DNA from: CAYYHA01 sp964471535
Lineage (GTDB): Bacteria > Myxococcota > Myxococcia > SLRQ01
Direction: 5' to 3'
DNA length: 23,000 nucleotides
Assembly: GCA_964471535.1 (NCBI GenBank)
Contig: CAYYHA010000045.1
Coordinates: 1-23,000, forward strand
Positions 16,226 through 23,000 of this stretch are shown here, piece by piece (the first letter of the stretch is position 1; each line of letters begins with the position of its first letter). The notes beneath the pieces are model-generated. The model saw only the letters and a list, made by a program, of their open reading frames with translations, did no database searches and was not told where the DNA came from. A program made the position numbers and the translations under genes.

Positions 16226-18511
16226 ATGGACGAGACCCAGCTCCCGATGATCCAACAGCTCTACGCCTCGATGGAGGAGAAGATCGGCATCGCGCGCCGC
16301 CGGCTTGGGCGCCCGCTCACCCTCGCCGAGAAGATCCTCGCCACCCACCTCGCCGACCCGGAAGGCCAGAGCTGGGAGCGGCGCAAGGCCACCGCCGTCC
16401 TGCTGCCGGATCGGGTGGCCATGCAGGATGCCACCGCGCAGATGGCGCTGTTGCAGTTCGCCCTCACCGGGCGGGAGAAGGTCGCCGTCCCCACCACGGT
16501 CCACTGCGACCACCTCATCCGCGCGTACCGGGGCGCCGACGAGGACCTGAAGGTGGCCACCACCGAGAACGCCGAGGTCTACAACTTCCTCAAGAGTGCC
16601 AGCCAGAAGTTCGGGATTGGGTTCTGGAAGCCCGGCGCCGGGATCATCCACCAGGTGGTCCTCGAGAACTACGCCTTCCCCGGCGGGCTGATGATCGGCA
16701 CCGACAGCCACACGCCCAACGCCGGCGGCCTGGGCATGCTGGCCATCGGGGTGGGCGGCGCCGATGCGATGGAGGTGATGGCCGGCCTGCCCTGGCAGGT
16801 CCGGATGCCCGGCCTCATCGGCATCAAGCTCACCGGTGAGCTCCACGGCTGGGCCTCGCCCAAGGACGTCATCCTGAAGGTGATGGAGCACCTCACGGTG
16901 AAGGGCGGCACCGGCCACATCGTCGAGTACTTCGGCCCCGGCGCGCGCACCCTCTCCTGCACCGGCAAGGCGACCATCACCAACATGGGCGCCGAGCACG
17001 GCGCGACGACCTCCACCTTCCCCTACGACAGCCACATGGAGGCCTACCTGCGGGTGACCGAGCGGGGGGAGATCGCCGACCTGGCCAACCGCTACGCGAG
17101 GCACCTCGAGGCCGACCCGGAGGTCGAGGCGGAGCCGGAGAAGTTCTACGACCGGGTCATCGAGATCGACCTCTCCAGCCTGGAGCCGCACCTGGTCGGT
17201 CCGCACACCCCCGACCTGACGCACCCCATCGGTCGCATGGGCAAGGACGCGGAGGAGAATGGCTATCCCATCGAGATCAAGGCGGCGCTCATCGGCTCGT
17301 GCACCAACTCCTCCTACGAGGACATCACCCGCAGCGCCCACGTCGCGCGGCAGGCCAAGGAAAAGGGCCTGAAGGCGAAGACCAAGTTCATGGTCACGCC
17401 CGGCAGCGACCGCATCATGGCCACCATCGAGCGCGATGGCCTCATGCAGGATCTTCAGGCCATCGGCGCGGTGGTGCTGGCCAACGCCTGCGGGCCGTGC
17501 ATCGGGCAGTGGAAGCGTGACGACGTGAAGGAAGGGGACGTCAACAGCATCGTCACCTCCTACAACCGCAACTTCCGCCGGCGGAACGACGGCATCTCCA
17601 CCACCCTCTCCTTCATCGGCTCGCCGGAGCTGGTCACTGCGCTGGCGCTGGCCGGCCGCCTCGACTTCAACCCCATCACCGACGAGCTCGAGGCGCCGGA
17701 CGGGACGAAGGTGAAGCTCTCGCCCCCCGAGGGTAAGGAGCTGCCCGAGAGCTTCGAGAAGGGGATGGCGGGCTACGTGCCGCCGCCGGCGGAGAGCAAG
17801 CACATCGAGCTCGAGGTGCGTCCCGACAGCGAGCGCCTCGCCCTCCTCGAGCCCTTCCCCCCGTGGGACGGCAAGGACTTCGAGAAGCTCCCGCTCCTCC
17901 TGAAGGCGAAGGGGAAGTGCACCACCGACCACATCAGTCCGGCCGGACCCTGGCTGAAGTACCGGGGCCACCTGGACAAGATCTCCGACAACATGTTCAC
18001 CGGCGCGGTGAACGCCTTCACCGGAGAGACGGGCAAGGGCAAGAACCTGCTCACCGGGGAGACGGGCGTGCCCTTCCCGAAGATCGCCCGCGACTACAAG
18101 GCGAAGGGGGTCGGCTGGGTCGTGGTCGGCGACGAGAACTACGGCGAGGGCTCGAGCCGCGAGCATGCCGCGATGTCGCCGCGCTACCTGGGGTGTAAGG
18201 CGGTCCTCGTGCGCAGCTTCGCCCGCATCCACGAGACCAACCTGAAGAAGCAGGGCGTCCTCCCGCTCACCTTCGTCGATCCTGCCGACTACGATCGGGT
18301 GCAGGAGGACGACCGCGTCTCCATCACCCGCCTCGCCGAGCTGGCGCCGGGGTCCCGGGTGACGGTGACCCTGCACCACGCCGACGGTACCGAGGACAGC
18401 TTCGAGGCGCAGCACTCGCTGACCGCGCAGGAGATCGAATGGTTCAAGGCGGGCAGCGTCCTCAACTGGCTGCGGGCCCAGAACGAGGCGGCGGGGCAGG
18501 CCGCCAGCTGA
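16226..18511 (+). CDS. acn: Aconitate hydratase, mitochondrial type
   Basis: Aconitase isomerises citrate to isocitrate through cis-aconitate in the citric acid cycle. The product is 761 residues, the size of mitochondrial-type aconitase and shorter than AcnA or AcnB. GGAGGAGG (16213-16220) sits 5 bases before the ATG. The three [4Fe-4S] ligands are present: Cys359 in IGSCTNSS, and Cys422 and Cys425 in ANACGPCIGQW, almost the same numbering as pig mitochondrial aconitase (358, 421, 424). Substrate-site motifs include VPTTVHCDHLI (88-98), GTDSHTPNAGGLG (158-170), YNRNFRRRND, TTDHISPAGPW and the swivelling-domain loop NYGEGSSREHAAM. All domains appear complete. It is probably a single-gene transcript from the promoter near 16153; the Cys-rich lipoprotein follows after 52 bp without a visible terminator, so read-through is possible. 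Confidence 0.98.
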   Translation: MDETQLPMIQQLYASMEEKIGIARRRLGRPLTLAEKILATHLADPEGQSWERRKATAVLLPDRVAMQDATAQMALLQFALTGREKVAVPTTVHCDHLIRAYRGADEDLKVATTENAEVYNFLKSASQKFGIGFWKPGAGIIHQVVLENYAFPGGLMIGTDSHTPNAGGLGMLAIGVGGADAMEVMAGLPWQVRMPGLIGIKLTGELHGWASPKDVILKVMEHLTVKGGTGHIVEYFGPGARTLSCTGKATITNMGAEHGATTSTFPYDSHMEAYLRVTERGEIADLANRYARHLEADPEVEAEPEKFYDRVIEIDLSSLEPHLVGPHTPDLTHPIGRMGKDAEENGYPIEIKAALIGSCTNSSYEDITRSAHVARQAKEKGLKAKTKFMVTPGSDRIMATIERDGLMQDLQAIGAVVLANACGPCIGQWKRDDVKEGDVNSIVTSYNRNFRRRNDGISTTLSFIGSPELVTALALAGRLDFNPITDELEAPDGTKVKLSPPEGKELPESFEKGMAGYVPPPAESKHIELEVRPDSERLALLEPFPPWDGKDFEKLPLLLKAKGKCTTDHISPAGPWLKYRGHLDKISDNMFTGAVNAFTGETGKGKNLLTGETGVPFPKIARDYKAKGVGWVVVGDENYGEGSSREHAAMSPRYLGCKAVLVRSFARIHETNLKKQGVLPLTFVDPADYDRVQEDDRVSITRLAELAPGSRVTVTLHHADGTEDSFEAQHSLTAQEIEWFKAGSVLNWLRAQNEAAGQAAS

Positions 18512-18563
18512 TGCGGGATTTCCCCTAGTTTTCAGTCCCTACGCGGCGCGGGACACTGCATGG

Positions 18564-19745
18564 ATGGGCACGAACACACGGCTCGTCCTGTATGCCGCTT
18601 CCTCTGCGCTGCTCTTGTCCTGCGGCCTCATCGACCTCCCCGGGGAGGAGGACGGCGGAGGCGGGCAGCGGCCCGATGCGGCCGGGCAGGACGCGGGGAG
18701 CCGTGACGCGGGGGGCGCCGACGGCGGTGGGGCCGACGGAGGCGGGAGCGATGCCGGCGGCGTGGATGGAGGCGGCGCAGACGGCGGCGGCGGCACCGCC
18801 TGCACCTTCGACTTCGAGTGCAGCTACGGCGAGTGGTGCAAGGGCGGCTTCTGCCACCGTGACTCGGCTTCCGACGACTGCAGCACGCCTGCCGACTGTG
18901 GGCCGCGCTTTGCGGCCTGTGTCTCGGGGGTGTGCAGCCTCTGCGAGGTGGACGCGGACTGTGGCAGCGGCTTCTGCCTGAACTACCACTGCGTCGAGTG
19001 CACCGAGGATGCGCAGTGCCAGACGGGCATCTGCGGGGCGGACAAGCGCTGCAAGGAGTGCCGTCCCGAGACGGGCAACGGCTGTGAGGCCTATGCCGGC
19101 CGTCCCTTTTGCGTCGAGGGCTTGTGCAAGCAGTGCCAGCAGGACAGCGACTGTCCCACGGAGCTGCCGCGCTGCGGGTCGGAGGGCCTGTGCGTCGAGT
19201 GCACCGACGCGACGGCGGCGACCGATTGCCAGCCGCCGAACGATCGCTGTCACCTCGAGCGCTGCACGAGCTGCGCGAGCGACGACGATTGCCCCTATCC
19301 GACTCAGTCGAGCTGCGGGAACGCAGGCTGCATCCCCTGCTTCTCTGGATTCCAGTGCGGCGCGTGGACCGACTACGACTGCCTCGACCTCGGCGTGGAC
19401 AAGGCCTGCTCCAAGGCCTGTGCCACGGCCGCCGACTGCGCGCCGGGGCACATCTGCAACGCCGCCGGTTTCTGCGCCCAGTGTGCGGTGGATGCCGACT
19501 GCCCCGCGGCCACGCCGGTCTGCGGCGCCGACAGCCTCTGTTACGCCTGCGACGCGACGCATCCCTGCCCCGAGGGGCGGGTGTGCAACACGGCCGAGGG
19601 CACCTGCGTGCAGTGCCGCACGCGCGCGGATTGTCCGGCGCACCGGCCCTACTGCCGGCAGGGGGCCTGCCTCGGCTGCCGGAACGACAGCGACTGCAGC
19701 GCCCATGCGGGGACCACCTGCCAGCCCGACGGGGCCTGCCGCTGA
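18564..19745 (+). CDS. Cysteine-rich repeat lipoprotein
   Basis: This is a 393-residue predicted lipoprotein. The signal MGTNTRLVLYAASSALLLSC has a lipobox ending at Cys20. A Gly/Asp/Ala linker (about 27-78; GGADGGG-type repeats) spaces the rest from the membrane. Residues 80-393 hold 56 cysteines in irregular repeats of the form C-x2-C-x(3-5)-D-x-D-C-P-x(n)-C-x(n)-C (for example CQQDSDCP, CAVDADCP, CRNDSDC). An even count and regular spacing suggest about 28 disulfides in a stacked rod. Such Cys-rich lipoproteins are common in Myxococcota; their function is largely unknown, with surface adhesion or matrix roles proposed by analogy only. The start ATG 18564 has a weak ribosome site but gives the best signal peptide. 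It runs to 51 bp before the assembly gap. Confidence 0.88.
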   Translation: MGTNTRLVLYAASSALLLSCGLIDLPGEEDGGGGQRPDAAGQDAGSRDAGGADGGGADGGGSDAGGVDGGGADGGGGTACTFDFECSYGEWCKGGFCHRDSASDDCSTPADCGPRFAACVSGVCSLCEVDADCGSGFCLNYHCVECTEDAQCQTGICGADKRCKECRPETGNGCEAYAGRPFCVEGLCKQCQQDSDCPTELPRCGSEGLCVECTDATAATDCQPPNDRCHLERCTSCASDDDCPYPTQSSCGNAGCIPCFSGFQCGAWTDYDCLDLGVDKACSKACATAADCAPGHICNAAGFCAQCAVDADCPAATPVCGADSLCYACDATHPCPEGRVCNTAEGTCVQCRTRADCPAHRPYCRQGACLGCRNDSDCSAHAGTTCQPDGACR

Positions 19746-19796
19746 CGTGCCCGTGGGCCCTCGTCTCGAGCGGTGCTAGGGGGCGCACGGTGGAGC

Positions 19797-19806
19797 NNNN
19801 NNNNNN
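19797..19806. other. Assembly gap of ten Ns
   Basis: These are ten Ns. The left flank ends in GTGGAGC (19790-19796) and the right flank begins with the same GTGGAGC (19807-19813). An exact 7-bp overlap at both contig edges suggests the two pieces abut, and that the gap is a scaffolding artefact. Confidence 0.9.
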
Positions 19807-21264
19807 GTGGAGCTCTTTCGGCGCTGGCGGATCGAGGGGACGCCCGGCGGCGGGCCCCCGATCGCCGAGCGCCTCGCAGAGGCGGAGGCAGCGGGGCGCC
19901 CGCTCTCCTCGGTGGCGCTTCCCGAGGGGGCGGCCGAGGCGCCTGCGCCAGGCGCGAGCGTGGGGGCCGGCAGCAGGGCCGGTGCCCCCGAGGGGAGCCT
20001 GGGGGATGAGGGTGCAGGGAAGCGGGGCGCGGCCGAGCCGCTCGTTCTCGCCATCCTGCGGGTCCTGGAGGACGGGCGCGAGGCGGTGGGCCTCCATGCC
20101 CGGCTTGCGGCCGGGGCGGCGGCGGCGGAGCGGTGCCTCGACGCGGTGCTCGCCGGCGTGGCCGCGGCGCGTCCGCCCAAGCGGCGACTTTACGCCCTGG
20201 CCCGTTGGCTCGTGGAATGCGGTACCCACCCCGTCCCCGTGCGCTGTGGCCTGGGCCTCCTCGGCCTCGTGGGAGGCGCTCGGGAGCTGCCGCTGTTGGA
20301 GCGCTTCGCCCGCCACGAGGGGTTCACCCGCGTTGCCGTCGCAGCGCTCGCCCGCTTGGGCTACGACGACGAGGCGCGGCTGATGGCCCTCGCCCGGTCG
20401 CTCTCCGGCTGGGGCCGCATCGAGATCGTGGGCCGCCTGGCCTCTCGGCCGGCGCTCTCACCCGCCACCCGGCGATGGCTGCTCCTGGAGGGTTACAAGA
20501 ACCGGGTCTTCGTCCCCGAGACCGCGGTCGCCTGTGCTCGCGCTGGCCGCCTCGCGGAGGCCTTGGCCGCGGCGCATCCGGACGAGGCGCTCCTCGATGC
20601 CGCTGCCGATCTTCTGGGTGCCGCCGCCGATGGCGGACCGGCCGAGGATTGGGACGACTACGAAGACGCCGAGCGTGCCCTTCAGCTCTGGCTTAGGGCC
20701 ATCGAGACGCGGTCCCCGAAGCTGACTTGGGGGGAGAGCCTCCTGTGGATCGAGGCGCGACTCCAAGCAACCGGAAGCCCCCTTTTGCCCCAGGTCGAGG
20801 CGGCCCTGGCGCGCCCCGAGTGGCGCACCCTCGTGGAGGCGGCGCTCCGCCGCGAGGACGGCTACGCCTACCAGGCGGCATCCGAGATCGCTCGGCGCAT
20901 CGGCTTCGACGCCTGGCCCATCCACTTCGCCCGCCTCGAGGCGGAGGACGCCCCCGTCCACTGGCGGCACGCATGCGAGACCTCGGATCCCGAGCGGATC
21001 CGCACCCTCGTCGCCCACGCCGAGGCGACCCTCCCCCTCGAGGCCATCGCCACCGGCCCAGGCGAGGCCCGGGGCATCGGCCCCGCATACGAGCCCCACC
21101 AAAAGCTCGACTGCGTCCTCGCCCTGCTGCCCGACCACCCCGGTCTGGGCTGGCCCCTCGTTCGCGCCGCGCTCCAGAGCCCGGTCATCGACCAGCGCCG
21201 CCGTGCCGCCGCCGTCCTCGACGCTTGGCCCCGCGGCGTCTGGCCTGTGGAGCCCGATGGGTAG
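19807..21264 (+). CDS. HEAT-like alpha-helical repeat protein
   Basis: This is a protein of at least 485 residues that begins at a GTG directly after the gap. If the 7-bp flanking overlap is collapsed, AGGGGG (19778-19783) falls 6 bases before this GTG, so the gene is probably complete. After a low-complexity Ala/Gly/Pro/Glu segment (about 30-75), the rest consists of paired amphipathic helices typical of HEAT/ARM-like folds, for example LLERFARHEGFTRVAVAALARLG, LMALARSLSGWGRIEIVGRL and a late QRRRAAAVLDAWP. There are no catalytic motifs, Cys clusters, signal peptide or membrane segments. It is likely a cytoplasmic scaffold or protein-binding protein; the specific function is not recognisable. 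It is followed by the low-GC HNH region. Confidence 0.75.
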   Translation: MELFRRWRIEGTPGGGPPIAERLAEAEAAGRPLSSVALPEGAAEAPAPGASVGAGSRAGAPEGSLGDEGAGKRGAAEPLVLAILRVLEDGREAVGLHARLAAGAAAAERCLDAVLAGVAAARPPKRRLYALARWLVECGTHPVPVRCGLGLLGLVGGARELPLLERFARHEGFTRVAVAALARLGYDDEARLMALARSLSGWGRIEIVGRLASRPALSPATRRWLLLEGYKNRVFVPETAVACARAGRLAEALAAAHPDEALLDAAADLLGAAADGGPAEDWDDYEDAERALQLWLRAIETRSPKLTWGESLLWIEARLQATGSPLLPQVEAALARPEWRTLVEAALRREDGYAYQAASEIARRIGFDAWPIHFARLEAEDAPVHWRHACETSDPERIRTLVAHAEATLPLEAIATGPGEARGIGPAYEPHQKLDCVLALLPDHPGLGWPLVRAALQSPVIDQRRRAAAVLDAWPRGVWPVEPDG

Positions 21265-21300
21265 CCTCCGCCGCAGCGCCGCAGCCGCAGCCGCCGGAGG
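21265..21300 (+). terminator. Weak terminator-like hairpin after HEAT-like gene
   Basis: CCTCCG (21265-21270) and CGGAGG (21295-21300) form a perfect 6-bp stem directly after the stop codon. The 24-base loop is made of CCGCAG-type repeats. Only a short T stretch (GACTTTG) follows, so activity as a terminator is uncertain. Confidence 0.3.
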
Positions 21301-21556
21301 GACTTTGACGCTAGCCTGGTCGGGTCGGGATAGTCCGAAAGCCAGTTCACGAAGCGCGGCTCGTACTCTAGGAGGCAGTCTGGTGGCTCTGAAGGGGTCG
21401 GTGAGCCGCTCTGACAGCAGGCCAGGTGGCAGCAGCGGCCAAAGGTGCGGCCAGCCTTGGGGCTAGCCAGCACGATCAGCCCGGATACTATCGCCCCGAC
21501 GTGACCGGTGCATGTGCAGATGCACTGGGACCATCTGGACCTACCCGTCGCTTCTT
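21301..21556. other. Spacer with composition shift, no clear gene
   Basis: These 256 bases separate the HEAT-like gene from the HNH gene stop and mark the change from high to lower GC. I see no supported gene. A minus-strand reading across 21318-21371 gives EYEPRFVNWLSDYPDP, which looks protein-like and could be a decayed remnant, but it has no start, ribosome site or recognised family. Confidence 0.35.
21505..21528 (-). terminator. Hairpin downstream of HNH gene
   Basis: CCGGTGCAT (21505-21513) and ATGCACTGG (21520-21528) form a 9-bp stem with one G-T pair and a 6-base loop, 28 bases beyond the HNH stop codon on the minus strand. The position fits a terminator for that gene, but no T-run follows. 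Confidence 0.4.
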
Positions 21557-22732
21557 CTACCGGGTGATTCTGTCATCTTTCCAGTTCTCGAATCCCTGGT
21601 TGTGCGCAGTCTCGAGTAGGGGCTTGAGCTTGTCTGTAAACGTACTTCTTAGCACGCTCGCAAGCTCTTCTTGCCGAATTGGATGTGGAACCAGATCCTT
21701 TCTTGGAACGCCGAGTGTCGCAATAAATGGTTCAACGACTTTCTCCCATTTCCTCATCCCGAGTTTTCCGGAGCGCGAGATGGAAGAGAGTGCTGCAGCT
21801 TGTACGTCTGCCAGTTTTGGAAGGAGGTGGTCCGGCGGGATCCTGTCTCCCTTGCTCGAGTTCACACTGGGCGTGCACGGAACAATGTTCCATACCTGGT
21901 CGTGTGCGATAAAGCTCCAGGGGATGAAGTGGTCCAGGGCGTAGCGTGACAAGCGGTCGCCCGTATAGAAGCAGATTCGCTGGAGGCCGCCTTCGAACGC
22001 GGTCTCCCAGTAGGTCTTGGCGTCGGCCAGCCGTCTTCGTTGATCTTCGGGGAAGAGCTTCGACGACAATCCGAGCGCGTGTGGGTTTCTCTTTTGTAGG
22101 TATTCGACCCAGTGGAACGCCGCCCACCCATAGAGCACACTGAGATGGCGGAAAAAGTAGCTGCGCCAGGTCGGATGGATCCGTAGTCCCGTGTCCAAAA
22201 TTTTATAGGGAACCTGCCCTGTGCGGTAGGCCTCGCACGAAAATTCCTTGATGGCTTTGTTTTTCTTTGTGTCTGGCATGCCTGGCCGAAGTCGTGCGAA
22301 TGGTGCGAGCCATCGGTAAGGCACCCAGCGCATGAGGTCTCGCGCCTCGATGTCTCGCTTTTCTTCGAGAAGGCCTTTGATTCTCCGTGCCAACCTGCTT
22401 GTTTTTCTTGGATCGCCGAGCAGGGATTTTGTGTCGACGTATTCGCGAATGGATTCGATGTAAATCCTTGTCTTGTCCTGGGATCCAAATGTGAGATTGA
22501 AGGTGCACAATGGGTACCAGGCGTGGGCCAGCATGTGTGCGGCAATGGAATCCCATTCGATCTCGATTTCGCCCTCGGGGTTGCCTGTGTCTTGGTGGGC
22601 AGCCTTGATGTGATCCAGCAATGAAAAAAAGAAAAGGAACTTGTAGGATGTTGTTGTGTTTCGGAAGGTAGCGGACAGGGTGGCGACATCGACGGTGGCG
22701 TCGTCGGGTGGGAACATGGTCTTTTGCGCCAT
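21557..22732 (-). CDS. HNH endonuclease-like protein, low-GC acquired gene
   Basis: This is a 391-residue protein. An N-terminal helical region begins FRNTTTSYKFLFFFSLLDHIK (23-43) and continues with IAAHMLAHAWYPLCTF. The C-terminal part holds an HNH-type core (254-298): CFYTG, then LDHFIPWSF (Asp267, His268), HDQVWNIVP (Asn282) and NSSKGDRIP (Asn291, Lys294). This layout matches bacterial HNH_4-like nucleases. The usual zinc-knuckle CxxC pairs are incomplete (CFYT, PCTPSVN). ATG 22732 has only a distant GGAG before it; GTG 22789 (19 residues longer) is the alternative. Base composition is much lower in GC than its neighbours (sampled lines 42% and 55%), with many A/T-ending codons, pointing to recent acquisition. 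A defence or mobile-element role is inferred. No methylase, toxin partner or integrase is visible alongside it in this window. Confidence 0.8.
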   Translation of the reverse strand: MAQKTMFPPDDATVDVATLSATFRNTTTSYKFLFFFSLLDHIKAAHQDTGNPEGEIEIEWDSIAAHMLAHAWYPLCTFNLTFGSQDKTRIYIESIREYVDTKSLLGDPRKTSRLARRIKGLLEEKRDIEARDLMRWVPYRWLAPFARLRPGMPDTKKNKAIKEFSCEAYRTGQVPYKILDTGLRIHPTWRSYFFRHLSVLYGWAAFHWVEYLQKRNPHALGLSSKLFPEDQRRRLADAKTYWETAFEGGLQRICFYTGDRLSRYALDHFIPWSFIAHDQVWNIVPCTPSVNSSKGDRIPPDHLLPKLADVQAAALSSISRSGKLGMRKWEKVVEPFIATLGVPRKDLVPHPIRQEELASVLRSTFTDKLKPLLETAHNQGFENWKDDRITR

Positions 22733-22868
22733 GGGTTCATTTAGCTCCAGTGCGCAGGCGGATTTCAAGTCCACCCAGGATGTGTCCACGCCACTAGAGG
22801 GCCTGCGCTGCGGCGAACCCCTGCACCCGAGTGTGGAAGAGTCGGGTTGGGGAGGACGGTAGCGCGGC

Positions 22869-22899
22869 GGCAGCGAAGGGCACTACGGCTCCCGCTGCC
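22869..22899 (-). terminator. Hairpin after right-edge partial gene
   Basis: GGCAGCG (22869-22875, plus strand) and CGCTGCC (22893-22899) form a perfect 7-bp stem with a 17-base loop. On the minus strand it begins at the stop codon of the partial gene at the right edge. The placement suits a terminator, although no T-run follows. Confidence 0.35.
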
Positions 22900-23000
22900 T
22901 ACCCACGACAGGCGACGAGCGTCAGCCAGCGGACGCCGGCGCGGTGGGCTCGGTCGTTGGAGGCGAAGCCCGCGCGGACAGTGAAGCCCGCGCGGTGGAG
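22899..23000 (-). CDS. C-terminal fragment of an unidentified protein
   Basis: An open minus-strand frame runs in from the window edge and stops at TAG (22899-22901), giving 33 residues that include the repeated RAGF and end RWLTLVACRG. Nearly all third codon positions are G or C, as expected for real coding sequence in this genome, in contrast to the neighbouring HNH gene. It is too short to identify. If real, it marks the return to host-like sequence on the far side of the low-GC gene, and would be transcribed toward that gene. Confidence 0.5.
   Translation of the reverse strand, partial: LHRAGFTVRAGFASNDRAHRAGVRWLTLVACRG

Noticed and set aside
15467..18415. Very long minus-strand open frame opposite aconitase
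   Set aside because: It mirrors the aconitase coding sequence and has no family features or ribosome site; it is a shadow of GC-rich codon use.
18517..18536. GGGATTTCCC followed by TTTT after aconitase
   Set aside because: Only a 3-4 bp stem with a tiny loop is possible, too weak to call a terminator.
22965..22995. 13-bp direct repeat GAAGCCCGCGCGG at the right edge
   Set aside because: It is explained by a repeated RAGF in the likely coding sequence, 18 bases apart and in frame; not a mobile-element or CRISPR signal.

Overview
The window looks like chromosomal sequence from a high-GC Gram-negative bacterium, most likely a member of the Myxococcota or a related deltaproteobacterial lineage. 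That placement is inference. It rests on GC-rich coding sequence (a sampled aconitase line is 44/60 G+C), lipoproteins with Gly/Asp/Ala linkers followed by cysteine-rich repeats, a pilin-like helix of the deltaproteobacterial PilA type, a mitochondrial-type aconitase, and multi-FKBP lipoproteins. The sequence is a draft assembly: ten Ns lie at 19797-19806. No tRNA, rRNA, CRISPR array or recognisable insertion sequence was seen.

Left part (1-8011). A DUF4190/pilin-like membrane protein (39-638, +) converges on a minus-strand series: dnaE (replicative polymerase alpha subunit), a soluble histidine-kinase-like protein with a degraded ATP site, plsX (phospholipid synthesis) and a YfbK-type von Willebrand A lipoprotein. 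A terminator-like hairpin separates the VWA gene from plsX.

Middle (8012-12145). A good sigma70-like promoter leads into a membrane-anchored zinc-ribbon protein, then a trans-aconitate methyltransferase (tam), then a paralogue of the zinc-ribbon protein. This paralogue-enzyme-paralogue arrangement is one of the more unusual things here. It converges on a lipoprotein with three FKBP domains in exact 375-bp tandem units.

Right-middle (12146-21264). This holds a carboxylesterase lipoprotein (-), a PAPS-type sulfotransferase (+), a DUF2058 protein with a long acidic tail (-), aconitase (+) behind a plausible promoter, a cysteine-rich lipoprotein with 57 cysteines (+), and, just after the assembly gap, a HEAT-like alpha-helical protein (+). 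The bases on either side of the gap share an exact 7-bp overlap, so the gap is probably artificial and the gene complete.

Right end (21265-23000). A patch of clearly lower GC (sampled lines 42-55%) carries an HNH-nuclease-like protein on the minus strand with a YKF-LL-D type N-terminal region. It reads as an acquired accessory gene set between high-GC host sequence, possibly defence-related. A partial high-GC minus-strand gene runs off the right edge.

Functional links: aconitase and tam belong to the same small metabolic story, since trans-aconitate is an off-pathway isomer of the aconitase intermediate. dnaE and plsX are housekeeping genes. Four predicted lipoproteins (VWA, FKBP, esterase, Cys-rich) point to a rich cell-envelope inventory. 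The best candidates for something new are the HNH cassette, the zinc-ribbon pair around tam, the DUF4190-pilin chimera and the degenerate kinase.
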